Assembly: GCF_001949125.1 (NCBI RefSeq)
Contig: NZ_MSTI01000040.1
Coordinates: forward strand, 1 to 58,092
Direction: 5' to 3'
Source of the DNA: Deinococcus marmoris
Lineage (GTDB): Bacteria > Deinococcota > Deinococci > Deinococcales > Deinococcaceae
Length of the DNA stretch: 58,092 nt
Part shown: positions 26,850-41,244 of the stretch, piece by piece
How positions within the stretch are numbered: position 1 is the first letter of the stretch
Layout: each line of letters begins with the position of its first letter
Position numbers and translations under genes: made by a program
The notes under the pieces: model-generated
Databases searched by the model: none
The model's input: the letters and a program-made list of their open reading frames with translations, nothing else
Told to the model about the DNA's origin: nothing

Positions 26850-27169
26850 AGCGGCGTATCCATTGGTTCGGCTTCCTCCAGATACGGTTCACGCTACTCC
26901 TATCATTCGTCAACAGGAGCATTTCAGTACTGGACAACTTTACTTTTTCGTCGTCCAGATCGGCAGAAAACTTGATATGAGCAGCGATCCCGTCTGGGAC
27001 AAGAAATGCGCTGAGAACAGCTTCTGATCTCAAGCGCTTGTCGGCTCTGTCAGGAGGCAGCACGATGGATACAACGTTCTCTCAAACGTCAGCCAAGCGA
27101 CGAGCAAAGATTTTTTCGCGTGCCAGTGAAGCTTAAACCCAAGTTGTCCGGTACTGAACAGGAGCATCC
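26850..27169. other. gap with a small ORF candidate
   Basis: A 23-codon ORF (27065-27136, MDTTFSQTSAKRRAKIFSRA then SEA) follows AGGAGGCAGCACG, an excellent ribosome site. It may be a leader peptide for the SDR, the start of a lost gene, or chance. The rest of the 320 bases is relatively AT-rich and holds nothing recognisable. Confidence 0.3.
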
Positions 27170-27922
27170 ATGAGACTTAAAAACAAGGTGGCCGTCATCA
27201 CGGGTGGGGGCAGTGGCATCGGCCGGGCCACCGCCCTGATCTTTGCGCGTGAGGGGGCCAGCGTCGTCGTGGCAGAACTCAACGGGGACCAGGGCAAACA
27301 GACCGTGGACGAACTCCTGAGCCTAGGCCATGACGCACGGTTCATTCAGACGAACGTATCCGTCTTCGAGGACGTGCAGGCCGCTGTCGACCTGGCCGCC
27401 GACCATTATGGCCGGCTGGACATCATGTTCAACAATGCGGGCATCGGGATCAATAAGCCGCTGCTCGAACACGAACCCGCCGACTTCGACCGGGTGGTGA
27501 AGGTCAATCAGTACGGCGTGTACTACGGGATCCTGGCTGCCGGGCGCAAAATGCGTGACCTGAAGACCGGGGGCGTGATCATCAACACCGCCTCGGTCTT
27601 CGCCCTGCTCGCGTCGCCGGGCGTGATCGGCTATCACGCCTCCAAGGGCGCGGTGAAGATGATGACGCAGGCGGCCGCCCTGGAACTCGCACCCCTCGGC
27701 ATCCGGGTGGTGGCGATTGCCCCAGGCGGCGTCGACACCCCGATCATCCAGGGCTACAAAGACGCTGGGCTGGGCGAAATGATGGCCAGGCAGCAGATGC
27801 GGGGCAAGTTGCAGACGCCGGAAGCCATCGCCGAGATCGTGGCCTTCCTGGCGAGCAGCGAGGCTGACGCCATCAACGGCAGCATGGTCATGACGGATGA
27901 CGGGTTCGCCGAATTCAAGTGA
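27170..27922 (+). CDS. short-chain dehydrogenase/reductase (SDR)
   Basis: A 250-aa classical SDR. The cofactor motif is TGGGSGIGRA (Gly-rich) in VAVITGGGSGIGRATALIFA. NNAGIGI, then the catalytic Ser in NTASVFALL and Tyr-Lys in YHASKGAVKM follow. It ends with the usual NGSMVMTDDGFAEF. AACTC after the second strand suggests NAD(H) rather than NADP(H). CAGGAGCATCC precedes the ATG. The substrate is unknown. It lies in the BON/PRC/VIT cluster and may be co-expressed with the VIT gene. Confidence 0.9.
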   Translation: MRLKNKVAVITGGGSGIGRATALIFAREGASVVVAELNGDQGKQTVDELLSLGHDARFIQTNVSVFEDVQAAVDLAADHYGRLDIMFNNAGIGINKPLLEHEPADFDRVVKVNQYGVYYGILAAGRKMRDLKTGGVIINTASVFALLASPGVIGYHASKGAVKMMTQAAALELAPLGIRVVAIAPGGVDTPIIQGYKDAGLGEMMARQQMRGKLQTPEAIAEIVAFLASSEADAINGSMVMTDDGFAEFK

Positions 27923-28035
27923 TCAGGCCTGCCTGGGTTGAACGGAAGAGGCATCGTCCAAACCATCAAAACGCCGTGAGGTCACGTCCCTCGACAGACA
28001 TGCTCCTCCAGACGCTGTGACCAAAAGGAGCAATC

Positions 28036-28746
28036 ATGCCCCAGACCCCACATATTGAGCGCCATTTTACTGGTTCAGAGACTGTCCGCGACGTGGTTAT
28101 CGGCATGAGCGACGGTCTGACCGTCCCGTTCGCGCTGGCCGCTGGCCTCTCGGGCGCGGTGGCCTCCAGCGGCCTGGTGCTGGTGGCCGGCCTGGCCGAG
28201 GTGGCAGCGGGCAGCATCGCCATGGGTCTCGGCGGCTTTCTGGCCGCCCGCAGCGACGCTGAGAGTTACCGCAGTGAATTGGCCCGGGAAAGACAGGAGG
28301 TCAGAGAACTGCCCGAACGCGAAACCGAGGAGGTGCGCGAGATCTTTTCTGGCTACGGCCTCCAGGGTGAGGCGCTGGAACAGGCGACGCACGCCATCAT
28401 CTCCAATGCGGAAAGCTGGGTGCAGTTCATGATGCGCAACGAACTGGGGCTTGAGGAACCCCAGCCCTCACGCGCCCCAAAAAGTGCCCTGACCATCGGC
28501 GGATCGTATGTGGTGGGAGGATTGATTCCGTTGGTTCCTTATGCTTTTGGACTGCCTATCGGGGAGGCGCTGCGGATCTCGGTGATCGTCACCCTGCTGG
28601 CGCTGGCCGTGTTCGGCGCGGTCAAAGCCCTCTTCACGGGGGTCAGTGTGGTGGGCAGCGCCCTGCAGACGACGCTGGTGGGTGGCCTGGCAGCCGGGGC
28701 CGCCTTTTTGATCGCGCGGGCCGTCGCCGGGCTGGGCATTGGCTAG
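28036..28746 (+). CDS. VIT1/CCC1-family metal transporter
   Basis: A 236-aa membrane protein. The N-terminal DVVIGMSDGLTVPFALAAGL is the signature first helix of vacuolar iron transporter-type proteins, with Asp and Met metal ligands. The amphipathic metal-binding domain (about 70-130, with ELPERETEEVREIFSG) follows. TM3-5 include SALTIGGSYVVGGLIPLVPY. AAAAGGAGCAATC precedes the ATG. It should export or sequester Fe(II)/Mn(II), which fits with dps in the same island. Confidence 0.92.
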   Translation: MPQTPHIERHFTGSETVRDVVIGMSDGLTVPFALAAGLSGAVASSGLVLVAGLAEVAAGSIAMGLGGFLAARSDAESYRSELARERQEVRELPERETEEVREIFSGYGLQGEALEQATHAIISNAESWVQFMMRNELGLEEPQPSRAPKSALTIGGSYVVGGLIPLVPYAFGLPIGEALRISVIVTLLALAVFGAVKALFTGVSVVGSALQTTLVGGLAAGAAFLIARAVAGLGIG

Positions 28747-28793
28747 CCCCGGCTGGTGGGTGGCCTCTGTGAATTCTACGAACAGGAGCTGTC

Positions 28794-28904
28794 ATGGCTC
28801 AGCGCCATCACGATCACCATGACCTGCTCGGGAAACTCGGCGACATCAACTGTCACAACGAGGTTCGTCACCGCAAGGTTCTGGACATGAACAATGCGGC
28901 GTGA
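28794..28904 (+). pseudogene. truncated PRC-barrel paralogue
   Basis: The 36-codon ORF begins after ACAGGAGCTGTC. DLLGKLGDINCHNEVRHRKV followed by LDMNNAA aligns with DLLEKLGDSNMMLS and VRGRKVVDTHGEM of the intact PRC gene at 26442, then ends. The His-rich start (MAQRHHDHHD) resembles the sibling. It is probably a decayed duplicate cut at its barrel. Confidence 0.6.
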
Positions 28905-29073
28905 TCTGCACAGCCGTTACTGGTACGCCTCGACCAGTTGGACAGTCCCCGCGCGCAGGCCCTGGCCCTGATGGCGCTGGCCACACCCTGGCTCACGGGT
29001 ATGCCGCGAACCTGCGCTGCCCACGTCAGGCTGGCGGCGGTTCGAGCCGCTTAAACTGGGCCTGGGGCAGGTC
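28905..29073 (+). other. relic sequence before R1 copy C
   Basis: A plus-strand frame reads LLVRLDQLDSPRAQALALMA then LATPWLTG and ends at a stop near 29054. It may be the C-terminal scrap of a gene lost when the region was rearranged. I do not recognise it. Confidence 0.25.
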
Positions 29074-29208
29074 ATACGGATTCCGTTTGTTTCGTGTAGG
29101 AATCGGAACAGCGCCGATTCCTACACTCCACGTCCGGCATCCGTTTTTCTCCTTCTCGCTCCGCTCGGATTACGGGTGTTTTCAACACCCTCTAATCGGA
29201 GTCCGTAT
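29074..29208 (-). repeat. R1 repeat, copy C (short form)
   Basis: A full 135-bp copy in minus orientation. The outer ends are ATACGGATTCCG and CGGAGTCCGTAT. The GGGTGTTTTCAACACCC hairpin is perfect, and GTGTAGGAATCGG pairs with CCGATTCCTACAC. TC precedes it and CAG follows, as for copies E and G. No clear target duplication is seen. Confidence 0.92.
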
Positions 29209-29316
29209 CAGATGAGTACGGCCTGCATTTCACACCTCAAGCTTGCCATCGGGCCTGGCCCTTTATAAACGCGCGCTGAGGGATTCATTCCAGTTTGGCC
29301 TGCTGCGGTACAGAAT

Positions 29317-29982
29317 TCAGGGCGACGAGATCAGCTTGAGACGCTGCACCACCCGCAGCATGGCAGGAGTCAGCACAGGAATCAGCATCAGGGTGAATGC
29401 GGCCTTGTAACCCACCCCATTCAGGGCCAGGATCAGGGTCAGCGCGTACAGCACGGTGGCGCTGAAGGTGGACGCCAGCGTTCTCGCTGGAAGGGGTGGA
29501 TTGCGCCCGACGATGCGGGGATCGCGTGCGACCAGCAGCGCCAACCCATTGATCGCCAGACTGCTCAGCAGCATGGTCCCCAGATACAGCGCGTACTGCG
29601 TGGCGTCCGTTTTCTGCAGCCCTAACAGAGCGGTAGGGACCGGCAGGAACACGATGGTCAGCATCCAAAAGGAGTTCACCAGACGCAACGGCGCGGTCTG
29701 GCGCTGCACATGTTCGAAAATGCGTTCATGGTTGTGCCAGAACGCGGTGATCAGCACAAAACTGAGTAGAAAAGAAAGCAGATAATTGCTGCTCGCGTGA
29801 ACCCACTGGGCGGCAGTTTCATTGGCCCGAATGGTGTCCGGCACCGTTTCCAGCAACGGCAGGATCAGCAGCGTGAGCGCAATCGCCACTACCGCGTCGG
29901 TAAAGGTTTTTAACCGCTCGGCGGGGCTGGTACCGAGGGGCAGCGTCGTTTCGCGGAATTCTGATAAGAGCGGCTCGGCCAT
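29317..29982 (-). CDS. TMEM175-family potassium channel-like protein (DUF1211)
   Basis: The frame gives 221 aa from ATG 29982; another in-frame ATG at 30069 would give 250 aa. Neither has a good ribosome site, and a GAGGATTACT lies 15 bases ahead of the first. RLKTFTDAVVAIALTLLILP is the RxxxFSD-type first helix of bacterial TMEM175 channels. FVLITAFWHNHERIFEHVQR is the conserved TM3 end. About six membrane segments are visible. Expected to be a K+-selective leak channel. It is monocistronic. Confidence 0.85.
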   Translation of the reverse strand: MAEPLLSEFRETTLPLGTSPAERLKTFTDAVVAIALTLLILPLLETVPDTIRANETAAQWVHASSNYLLSFLLSFVLITAFWHNHERIFEHVQRQTAPLRLVNSFWMLTIVFLPVPTALLGLQKTDATQYALYLGTMLLSSLAINGLALLVARDPRIVGRNPPLPARTLASTFSATVLYALTLILALNGVGYKAAFTLMLIPVLTPAMLRVVQRLKLISSP

Positions 29983-30269
29983 GCCCGTAGAGTAATCCTC
30001 AAAAATTGCACCTGCATCACTGGTGGTAAAGCGCTCCCAGCCGAGAGAATCTGGGAATATTAGAGGCATAGGTTTCAGGGGAGCGCGTCCGCATTCTGAC
30101 AGACGAGTTCCTGACTGTAGTGGGGGTACCCATGAGTGCTCATAAGTCGATTTTCCACCACTGAGCCGTTTCTCAACATTGCACGGCAGGCTGCCTGTTC
30201 GCGGCCGGGCATTGGGTAGCCATTATGGGTTGTCAGGCGTCGTCTGGCAGACCCGTCATAGACTGATCT
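29983..30269. other. gap before R1 copy D
   Basis: Besides a possible N-terminal extension of the TMEM175 gene (to 30069), I see no gene in this stretch. Confidence 0.4.
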
Positions 30270-30341
30270 GACACGTCTTGTTTCCTTCTCGCCCTGCTCG
30301 GATTACGGGTGTTTTCAACACCCTCTAATCGGAGTCCGTAT
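30270..30341 (-). repeat. R1 repeat, copy D (internally deleted)
   Basis: The right-hand part (CTGCTCGGATTACGGGTG through GGAGTCCGTAT) matches the family, including the perfect hairpin. The large hairpin is missing, and the left end (ACGTCTTGTTTC) is joined straight to CTTCTCG. The left limit is approximate. Confidence 0.75.
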
Positions 30342-30531
30342 GAGGTCAAATTTCGCTTTCCCTGGATAGAGAAAGCAGCCTCACCCTCTTCCTGCTCGGT
30401 CGTCAGCCATATGCCGAGCAGTGAGGCATGGAGGCCCAGCTCGCGCGCGGTATGAGAGAGGTTGCGCACGTTCGGGCGAGCCCAGCAGTGTCTCGCTTGA
30501 ACTCGGCGGAATCGATTCTGTGGTGGGTCAT
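30342..30531 (-). pseudogene. IS3-family OrfA fragment, cut by R1
   Basis: The frame from ATG 30531 reads MTHHRIDSAEFKRDTAGLAR, then shifts frame into NLSHTARELGLHASLLGIWL. This is the N-terminal helix-turn-helix of an IS3-type OrfA. It has a frameshift and ends after about 60 codons, where R1 copy D begins. Confidence 0.7.
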
Positions 30532-30659
30532 GATGGTGCATCCTCTTGTCGAGGCTGATCTCCATCAGCACAAAACCGCGTCATCCTCAGGGCTGCGTGT
30601 TCCCTGAAGTTCTGCCTTCTTGCCTCTGTCAGAAGGCCACCGCTTTTCCACCGCGCTGC

Positions 30660-30772
<113 letters not shown>

Positions 30773-30988
30773 CACCACTGTGTGAGGCACCTCTCGCCGT
30801 CAGAGGGCCGCGTTCCGCGTCTGCTGCATGACCCAAAGCACCCGCGCTGGCCCCCACCAGTCCGGGTTTCTTCGTGCTCCGAACTGATGGCCCGCCCCGC
30901 ACGCCGGAGCTTTCATGCCTCAGCACTTCTATCCTTCCAGCGCCACCATGTTCACGCTGCTCAGGGCCGCTCAGCCAGGCCAGCGCAG

Positions 30989-31983
30989 ATGACGCCAGAC
31001 GGACCACAACTCAACCCACTGACCATTCAGGAGAGCGTCCGACAGGGCCTGCCCTACTTTCTGAGCGTCTTTGGCCTGCATCTCCTGGCGATTGCTCTGT
31101 GGATTCCCGCCGCGCTCCATGCCCCGATTCTATGGGGGGTGGGCCTCACGGCTTACCTGTTCGGTCTGCGTCATGCCTGGGACGCCGATCACATCGCCGT
31201 GATCGACAACACTGTGCGAAAACTGCTGAACCTCAAGCGGCCTGCTTATGGCGTGGGGATGTTCTTCAGCATCGGCCACTCGTCCGTCGTTTTTCTGATG
31301 GCGGCGGCGGCGGCGATCATCGGCAAGGCGCTGCTGGACAATCAGGACGGCATCGGCACGGTGGGCGGCTGGGTGGGGCCATTTGTGGCCGGGGCGTACC
31401 TGATCACTGTCGGCATCGTCAATCTGTACTCGGTGTCGCGCATTCTCCGCAGCGGGCATGACGGAAATCACCATCACGGCGGCTTCCTGGCCCGCCTGAT
31501 CGCGCCGCTGACTGCGCTGGTCAACCGTCAGTGGCAGGTTATTCCGCTAGGCTTTCTGATGGGCCTGGGCTTCGATACCGCCTCCGAAGTGGCGCTGCTG
31601 GCGCTGGCTGGAAGCGCGGGGCAGCAAGGTCTGGGCTGGGCCGCCATTTTATCGCTACCGCTGCTGTTCGCCGCCGGGATGACGCTGCTGGACACCCTGG
31701 ACGGCGTGGCGATGGCCCATGCCTATGGCTGGGCGCTGCACAATCCCAAAGCCAAGCGCACCTACAACGTGCTGGTCACGGGCCTTTCGGGGGCCATCGC
31801 GCTGATCATCGGTGTCGTGACCCTCTCGCAGTGGGCGGGGGAGCATTTTCCGGGAGCAGAACGTGAGCTGGCCGCCGTGCAGAACGTGGACGTGTCCCCG
31901 CTGGGGTTCTGGCTGGCCGGACTGACACTGGCGTTGTTCGTGGTGGCGCAACTTCTGTTTCGCCGCCGCAGGCAGGAAGCCCT

Positions 31984-31987
<4 letters not shown>
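30989..31987 (+). CDS. NiCoT-family nickel/cobalt transporter
   Basis: A 332-aa membrane protein with eight likely segments. [14 protein letters not shown] carries the HX4DH signature that selects Ni/Co in TM2. [19 protein letters not shown] and [19 protein letters not shown] are the other two family motifs. A His-rich loop ([10 protein letters not shown]) lies between TM4 and 5. I chose ATG 30989 ([20 protein letters not shown]); the frame is open further up. It is the first gene after the riboswitch and overlaps cobN (GTGA), which makes cobalt the likely substrate. Confidence 0.93.
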
Positions 31988-36290
<4,303 letters not shown>

Positions 36291-36294
<4 letters not shown>

Positions 36295-37109
36295 CCGCTC
36301 CGAACCCCACTGTCCAGACCGACGTCTTCGGCGAGTGGCGCGAACAGGTCCTCGCCGTGCGCTCGGGGCGCTGGCAGCCGGAGCGTGACCGGGCCTACTG
36401 GCATGCCCAGGCCGCGAAGTACGACGCGGGCCAGCCGGAACTGCCCAACACGGTGGCGTGGCTGCACGGACAATTGGGCGGACGGCTGGGCGGCGCGGCC
36501 TCGCTGCTGGACGTGGGCGCGGGCACGGGCCGCCTGACCCTGCCGCTCGCGGGCGCGGTAGCCAGGGTCACGGCGCTGGACCACTCGCCCGACATGCTCG
36601 CGGTGCTGATCAGCAAGCAGCCGCCCGCGCATCTGGAGGTGCGCTGTCAGGAACTCGCCGACGCTCTGCACGACTCCAGCCTCGCGCCCCACGACGCGGT
36701 TCTGGCGGCGTGGTCGCTGGCCTATCTGCCCGACCTGCGCGGCGCATTAACGGGGCTGCTGCGCCTGGCCCGCCGCGATCTGTTCCTGCTGGAGGACGAC
36801 GGCCTGGGCAGCCCGCACGTCACCCTGCGCCGCACGCTGGCCGGGCAGCCGAGGCCGCAGCGGGCCACCAGCCTGCGCCGCGCCCTGCACGCGCTGGGCG
36901 AGTCACCCGCCCACCTTCAGATCACCGAAACACGCGAACTGGTCTTTCCCGACACGGCGGCGCTGCTGGCCCAGGCGCGGCTACCGTTGCCAGAGGCCGA
37001 GGTCCTGGAGTTCCTGCACCCCTTCCTGACGGCGCAGGAGGATGGTGGCTGGCGCTACCGCTGGACCTTTGACGTGCATGTGCTACACGTTCGCCGGGGG
37101 AGCGCGTGA
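36291..37109 (+). CDS. class I SAM-dependent methyltransferase
   Basis: A 272-aa protein. [20 protein letters not shown] is the SAM motif [15 protein letters not shown] motif post I, and [19 protein letters not shown] motif II/III. Both ends overlap neighbours by 4 bases (ATGA with cobN, GTGA with the chelatase gene), so it is made together with cobaltochelatase. It is not CbiT or a canonical CobA/CbiF-like tetrapyrrole methylase (class III). Its role in B12 synthesis is unknown. Confidence 0.85.
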
Positions 37110-38818
37110 TCCCCGACACTCTCCCGACCTATCCACTTTCAGCCATCGCCCATCAACCTGAACTGCTATTGGCCCTCTCCCTGCTGGCGGTGGCACCCTC
37201 GGTGGGTGGGCTGCTGATCCGGGGAGACCGGGGCGCGGCCAAGAGTACGGCGGCGCGGGGACTGGCCGCCCTTTTGCCCCAGGAGGGTGGTCATTCCGCC
37301 CCATTCGTCAACCTGCCGCTGGGCGCAACCGAGGACCGCGTGGTGGGCACGCTGGATCTGGACGCGGCCCTGCGCGGCGAGGCCCGGCTCAAGCACGGCC
37401 TGATGGTGCAGGCGCACGGCGGGTTGCTCTATATAGATGAGGTCAATCTGCTCCCCGATCATCTGGTGGACGTGCTGCTGGACGCCGCCGCGCTGGGCGT
37501 GGTGCGGGTGGAGCGCGACGGGTTAAGTGCGGCGGCCCGCGCTGATTTCGCCCTGATCGGCAGCATGAACCCGGAAGAGGGCAGTCTGCGCCCCCAGTTT
37601 ATGGACCGTTTCGGGCTGTGTGTGGACGTGCAGGCCCCCACCGACCCCCGCCAGCGGGCCGAGATCGTGCGGCGGCGGATGCGCTTTGAGACTGATTCTC
37701 AAGGTTTCACGGAGCAGTGGCAGGCTGAGGAGTTGCGCCTACGTGAACGCCTTCAGGCGGCCCGCCTGCTCTTTCCCTCAGTCCATCTGCCAGACGCCCT
37801 GCTGAGCCAGATTGCCGGCCTGAGCGCCGCCGCCCAGGTACGCAGTTTGCGGGCCGATCTGGTGATGCACCGCGCCGCCCGTGCATTTGCCGCACTGGAG
37901 GGACGGAGCGAGGTCAGCAAGGCGGATATTGAGCGGGTGGCCCCGCTGGTGCTGCTGCACCGCCGCGATCCACGCCTGCCGCCACCATTCCCGTCCCCAA
38001 CTTCTCAACACCCCCCTGGCAACCCAGAGCCGGAAGCGGGTCAGCCCCCACCGCCACCCGACTTCAACCCGCAGGCGGAGGAAATCTTCGCACCTACCAG
38101 CAACGCCGCTCCTCTGCCCGTGCTGGTGGGCAAGGGCGCGGCCAGCAGCGGTTCATCCCTGGGCGAGCAGCCAGGACGTGTGATTCGCAGCGTTCCCACC
38201 TCCCCGCAGTCCAACGCGCCTCTTCACTTGCCCGATACGCTGAAAGCTGCGCTGGGACGCAACCTCGGCGGCGAATTCAAACTGACCTCCGACGATCTCA
38301 GAAGTGCTATTCACGAACCCGTGGGCGGGCGGCGGGTGCTGTTCGTGGTGGACGCCAGCGGCAGCATGGGCGTCGCGGGCCGCATGGGGGCGCTCAAGGG
38401 GACGCTGCTGGGCGTGCTGAACGACAAGGCCCGCCGTGACCGCGCGGCTTTAATCGTCTTCCGGGGCACAGGCGCGGCGCTGGCCCTGCCCTGGACGACG
38501 GACGCCGCCGAGGCCGAGGCCGTCATCGCCGCCGTCCCCACCGGGGGCCGCACCCCGCTGGCCCACGCCCTTGAACTGGCCGCAGAGCTGGTCAACGCCG
38601 AATCCAGCGCCGAACTGGTGATCTTCACCGATGGGCGGGCCAACGTGCCGCTCACAGCGGGGAGCGATGCCTGGACGGACGCCCTGCACGCTGCGCAGGC
38701 CCTCAAAAATGTTTCCGCCCTGGTGGTGGACACTGAAACGGGCCGCATCAGGCTGGGCCGCGCAGCGCAACTGGCCGAGGTGCTGGGAGCGCGGTACAGC
38801 GTGCTGGAAACCCTTTGA
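37106..38818 (+). CDS. ChlI-ChlD-like AAA+/VWA chelatase subunit
   Basis: A 570-aa protein that joins the two small chelatase subunits. The AAA+ part (1-285) has Walker [10 protein letters not shown] (40-48), Walker [11 protein letters not shown] near 107-116 and sensor [21 protein letters not shown] Pro-rich linker (about 290-330) follows. The VWA domain (about 405-570) has the MIDAS DASGSMG and ends with TDGRANVP. It should power metal insertion by CobN in place of CobS/CobT. The start is GTG overlapping the upstream stop. Confidence 0.93.
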   Translation: MIPDTLPTYPLSAIAHQPELLLALSLLAVAPSVGGLLIRGDRGAAKSTAARGLAALLPQEGGHSAPFVNLPLGATEDRVVGTLDLDAALRGEARLKHGLMVQAHGGLLYIDEVNLLPDHLVDVLLDAAALGVVRVERDGLSAAARADFALIGSMNPEEGSLRPQFMDRFGLCVDVQAPTDPRQRAEIVRRRMRFETDSQGFTEQWQAEELRLRERLQAARLLFPSVHLPDALLSQIAGLSAAAQVRSLRADLVMHRAARAFAALEGRSEVSKADIERVAPLVLLHRRDPRLPPPFPSPTSQHPPGNPEPEAGQPPPPPDFNPQAEEIFAPTSNAAPLPVLVGKGAASSGSSLGEQPGRVIRSVPTSPQSNAPLHLPDTLKAALGRNLGGEFKLTSDDLRSAIHEPVGGRRVLFVVDASGSMGVAGRMGALKGTLLGVLNDKARRDRAALIVFRGTGAALALPWTTDAAEAEAVIAAVPTGGRTPLAHALELAAELVNAESSAELVIFTDGRANVPLTAGSDAWTDALHAAQALKNVSALVVDTETGRIRLGRAAQLAEVLGARYSVLETL

Positions 38819-38867
38819 CGAAATTGAATACGGCTTTCCCTCAACCCCTGAAAACTGGAGAATCTGA

Positions 38868-39584
38868 ATGATTGTATGTGTTGGAATCGGACCGGGCAGC
38901 CTGGACTATTTGACGGCCCTGGGTAAGAAGTTGCTGGAAGACGCCGAAGTGGTGGCGGGCTTTGACACGGTGCTGGGCCTTGTTGCGCCCATTCTCGCGC
39001 CGGACACTGTACAAATCGGCATGGGCTACCGCGATCAGGTGGCAAAACTGGAGGAAGTGGCCGCCCTCCACCACATGGGCAAACGCTGCGTGGTGGCCTT
39101 CATGGGCGACGTGCATTTCTCCGGCTTCCAGTTTCTGGAGCGGGTAGAACTGGCCTGCGGACACCGGGTGGACACTGTTCCCGGCATTTCCAGCGCACAG
39201 ATCATGGCAAGCCGGGGGCGGGTCTGTTTTGACGAGACCACCTTCCTGACCTTCCACCGCCGGGGCGACATTGAACCCTTCAAGCGCCATCTGGTTCATG
39301 TGCTGAGAGATGGGAGAAACGCCATCGTGATCCCGCGTCCCTGGGATTTCATGCCGCGAGATATCGCTGCCTACACGTTGCAACAGGGTGTGGCCCCTGA
39401 CCGCCCGGTGGAGGTCTGGGAAGCGCTGACCCAGGCTGAGGCGAGCTGGAGCGGGCGGTTAGGTGAGTGCGTGGCTGAGTTCTCTGACTTCTCCATCATG
39501 CTGATCCGCGCGTCCGCCGAGTTCCCAAGCCAGCTTGAGTCGCCGGAATCGGGGACCAGACGCGGGATTCTGGACACCCGTTGA
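38868..39584 (+). CDS. cbiE: cobalt-precorrin-7 (C5)-methyltransferase CbiE
   Basis: A 238-aa class III SAM methylase. [20 protein letters not shown] is the N-terminal P-loop-like motif, followed by [32 protein letters not shown] and [20 protein letters not shown] are the SAM-binding loops. CbiE methylates C5 of the corrin ring. The usual partner CbiT (C15 methylation/decarboxylation) is not fused or adjacent. The last 25 residues extend beyond the usual end. A good ribosome site is not obvious (AACTGGAGAATCTGA is nearby). Confidence 0.9.
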   Translation: MIVCVGIGPGSLDYLTALGKKLLEDAEVVAGFDTVLGLVAPILAPDTVQIGMGYRDQVAKLEEVAALHHMGKRCVVAFMGDVHFSGFQFLERVELACGHRVDTVPGISSAQIMASRGRVCFDETTFLTFHRRGDIEPFKRHLVHVLRDGRNAIVIPRPWDFMPRDIAAYTLQQGVAPDRPVEVWEALTQAEASWSGRLGECVAEFSDFSIMLIRASAEFPSQLESPESGTRRGILDTR

Positions 39585-40924
39585 AACGCCTGATCATCGC
39601 CGCGCCGCATTCGGGCAGCGGCAAGACCACGGTCACTTCGCTGCTGTGCCTGGCATTGCGGGCGCGTGGCCTGACGGTGCAGCCGTTCAAGCTGGGGCCG
39701 GATTATCTGGACCCCACCCACCTGACGCGGGCGGCGGGGCGCAAGACCCGTAACCTGGACTCATTCCTGCTCTCCCGCCAGCGCCTGAGTGAACTGTTCG
39801 CCCGCGCGGCTGCCGACGCCGACATCAGCGTCATCGAGGGGGTGATGGGCCTGTACGACGGGCGTGATCCCCGGAGCGACGAGCATTCCACGGCAGACCT
39901 GGCCCGGCTGCTCGGCGCTCCGGTGGTGCTGGTCATCGACGCGGGCGGCATGGCCCGCACGGTGGCAGCGGTGGCGCTGGGACTGCGCGAATTCGGGCGG
40001 CAGGGAGGCGCAGCCCTCCAGATCGCGGGCGTCATTCTCAACCGGGTGGGCAGCGTCAGGCACGCCGAGTTGTGTGAGGCGGCGCTGGGTCAAATGGGTC
40101 TTCCCGTTCTGGGCTTTGTCCTGCGGAATCAGCAGTTGCATCTTCCCTCCCGCCACCTGGGGTTGTTGAGTGCCGAGCAGACCCACTGGGACGGGGACGC
40201 CGCGCTTGAGGCCGCTGCCACGTTGCGGTTGGACGCCCTGTTGACTGCGGCGGCGGCTAAACCGCTTGCGCTCCCGTCACGCTCTCCAATACCTGCGGCC
40301 CACACCCGGATCGCCTACGCCAGCGACGAGGCTTTTCATTTCTATTACCCTGATGCGCTGGATGAACTGCGCCTTGCTGGGGCCGAACTCGCTCCATTCA
40401 GCCCGCTTCACGACCATCAGTTGCCTGACAACATCGGTGGCCTACTTCTGGGCGGCGGCTACCCGGAAGTTCACGCCGAACGGCTGAGCGCCAATACGGC
40501 CATGCGCTCAGCCGTTCGGGCCTTCGCCCACAGCGGGCGGCCTGTGATCGGCGAGTGCGGCGGCCTGATGTACCTCTCCGAGCATCTTGAGGACGGGGCC
40601 GGACAGCGTCATGAGATGTGCGGCGTCATTCCCTACCGCACCCGCATGCAATCCCGGCTGACCCTGGGGTACCGCGAGGCCACGGCGCTGCATGCGTCCC
40701 CGCTTGCCCCAGAAGGCCAGGCCCTGCGCGGTCACGAGTTTCACTACAGCGCCCTGACGCACGTGCCCACGCATCCGGCCTACCGCTGGGCCGCCCACGA
40801 CGGCAGCGCGGTGGAGGAGGGCTACGCGTCAGGCAACGTCCTCGCAAGCTATCTGCACCTGCATTACGCCGCCGATCCGGGGATGGCGCGGCGGCTGGTT
40901 CAGGCGTGCCAGATCAGGGCATGA
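39581..40924 (+). CDS. cbiA: cobyrinate a,c-diamide synthase
   Basis: A 447-aa protein with a TTG start that overlaps the cbiE stop (TTGA). The N-terminal P-loop [16 protein letters not shown] and [20 protein letters not shown] are the ATP-dependent amidoligase part. [15 protein letters not shown] follows. The C-terminal class I glutaminase shows [20 protein letters not shown], the nucleophile region [11 protein letters not shown] and the late His in [12 protein letters not shown]. It uses glutamine and ATP to amidate side chains a and c. Confidence 0.95.
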   Translation: MKRLIIAAPHSGSGKTTVTSLLCLALRARGLTVQPFKLGPDYLDPTHLTRAAGRKTRNLDSFLLSRQRLSELFARAAADADISVIEGVMGLYDGRDPRSDEHSTADLARLLGAPVVLVIDAGGMARTVAAVALGLREFGRQGGAALQIAGVILNRVGSVRHAELCEAALGQMGLPVLGFVLRNQQLHLPSRHLGLLSAEQTHWDGDAALEAAATLRLDALLTAAAAKPLALPSRSPIPAAHTRIAYASDEAFHFYYPDALDELRLAGAELAPFSPLHDHQLPDNIGGLLLGGGYPEVHAERLSANTAMRSAVRAFAHSGRPVIGECGGLMYLSEHLEDGAGQRHEMCGVIPYRTRMQSRLTLGYREATALHASPLAPEGQALRGHEFHYSALTHVPTHPAYRWAAHDGSAVEEGYASGNVLASYLHLHYAADPGMARRLVQACQIRA

Positions 40925-41205
40925 GCTGCGGCAGCGGCTTTTCTGGAATACCGCGCGCGCCCTGTCGTCCTGGGCGCAGGTGGCGCGCCGTGCAGATGCA
41001 GGTCGAGATAAGGCACGAATACGAATCTGCCAGCGAGGCAGAGTTGCTGATCTTCGCCCGGATAGCATTGGCCCAGTGGGCAGCATTTCTGGACGGGATG
41101 GCGGCCTGTCTCCAGACCACCGCCCCGGGTCTGTGGTACCGCCGCACGTCGCTGGTGACGTTGATTCATGCGGGGCGCGCGGACGGCTACCAGTCTCTCG
41201 GCTGA
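40921..41205 (+). CDS. unknown 94-aa protein coupled to cbiA
   Basis: ATG 40921 overlaps the cbiA stop (ATGA). It reads [20 protein letters not shown], then [20 protein letters not shown] and [20 protein letters not shown]. The first 25 residues have poor composition; an internal ATG at codon 26 ([10 protein letters not shown]) might be the true start. I do not recognise the family. Being in a strictly coupled operon, it is likely expressed. Confidence 0.55.
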   Translation: MSCGSGFSGIPRAPCRPGRRWRAVQMQVEIRHEYESASEAELLIFARIALAQWAAFLDGMAACLQTTAPGLWYRRTSLVTLIHAGRADGYQSLG

Positions 41206-41244
41206 GGTACATTACCCGGCAGGTCAGTTCATGACTGGCCCGCT

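Noticed and set aside
29068..29220. Target-site duplication around R1 copies
   Set aside because: TC before and CAG after recur in copies C, E and G, but this is part of a shared motif and not a copy-specific direct repeat. Copies A and F have other flanks.
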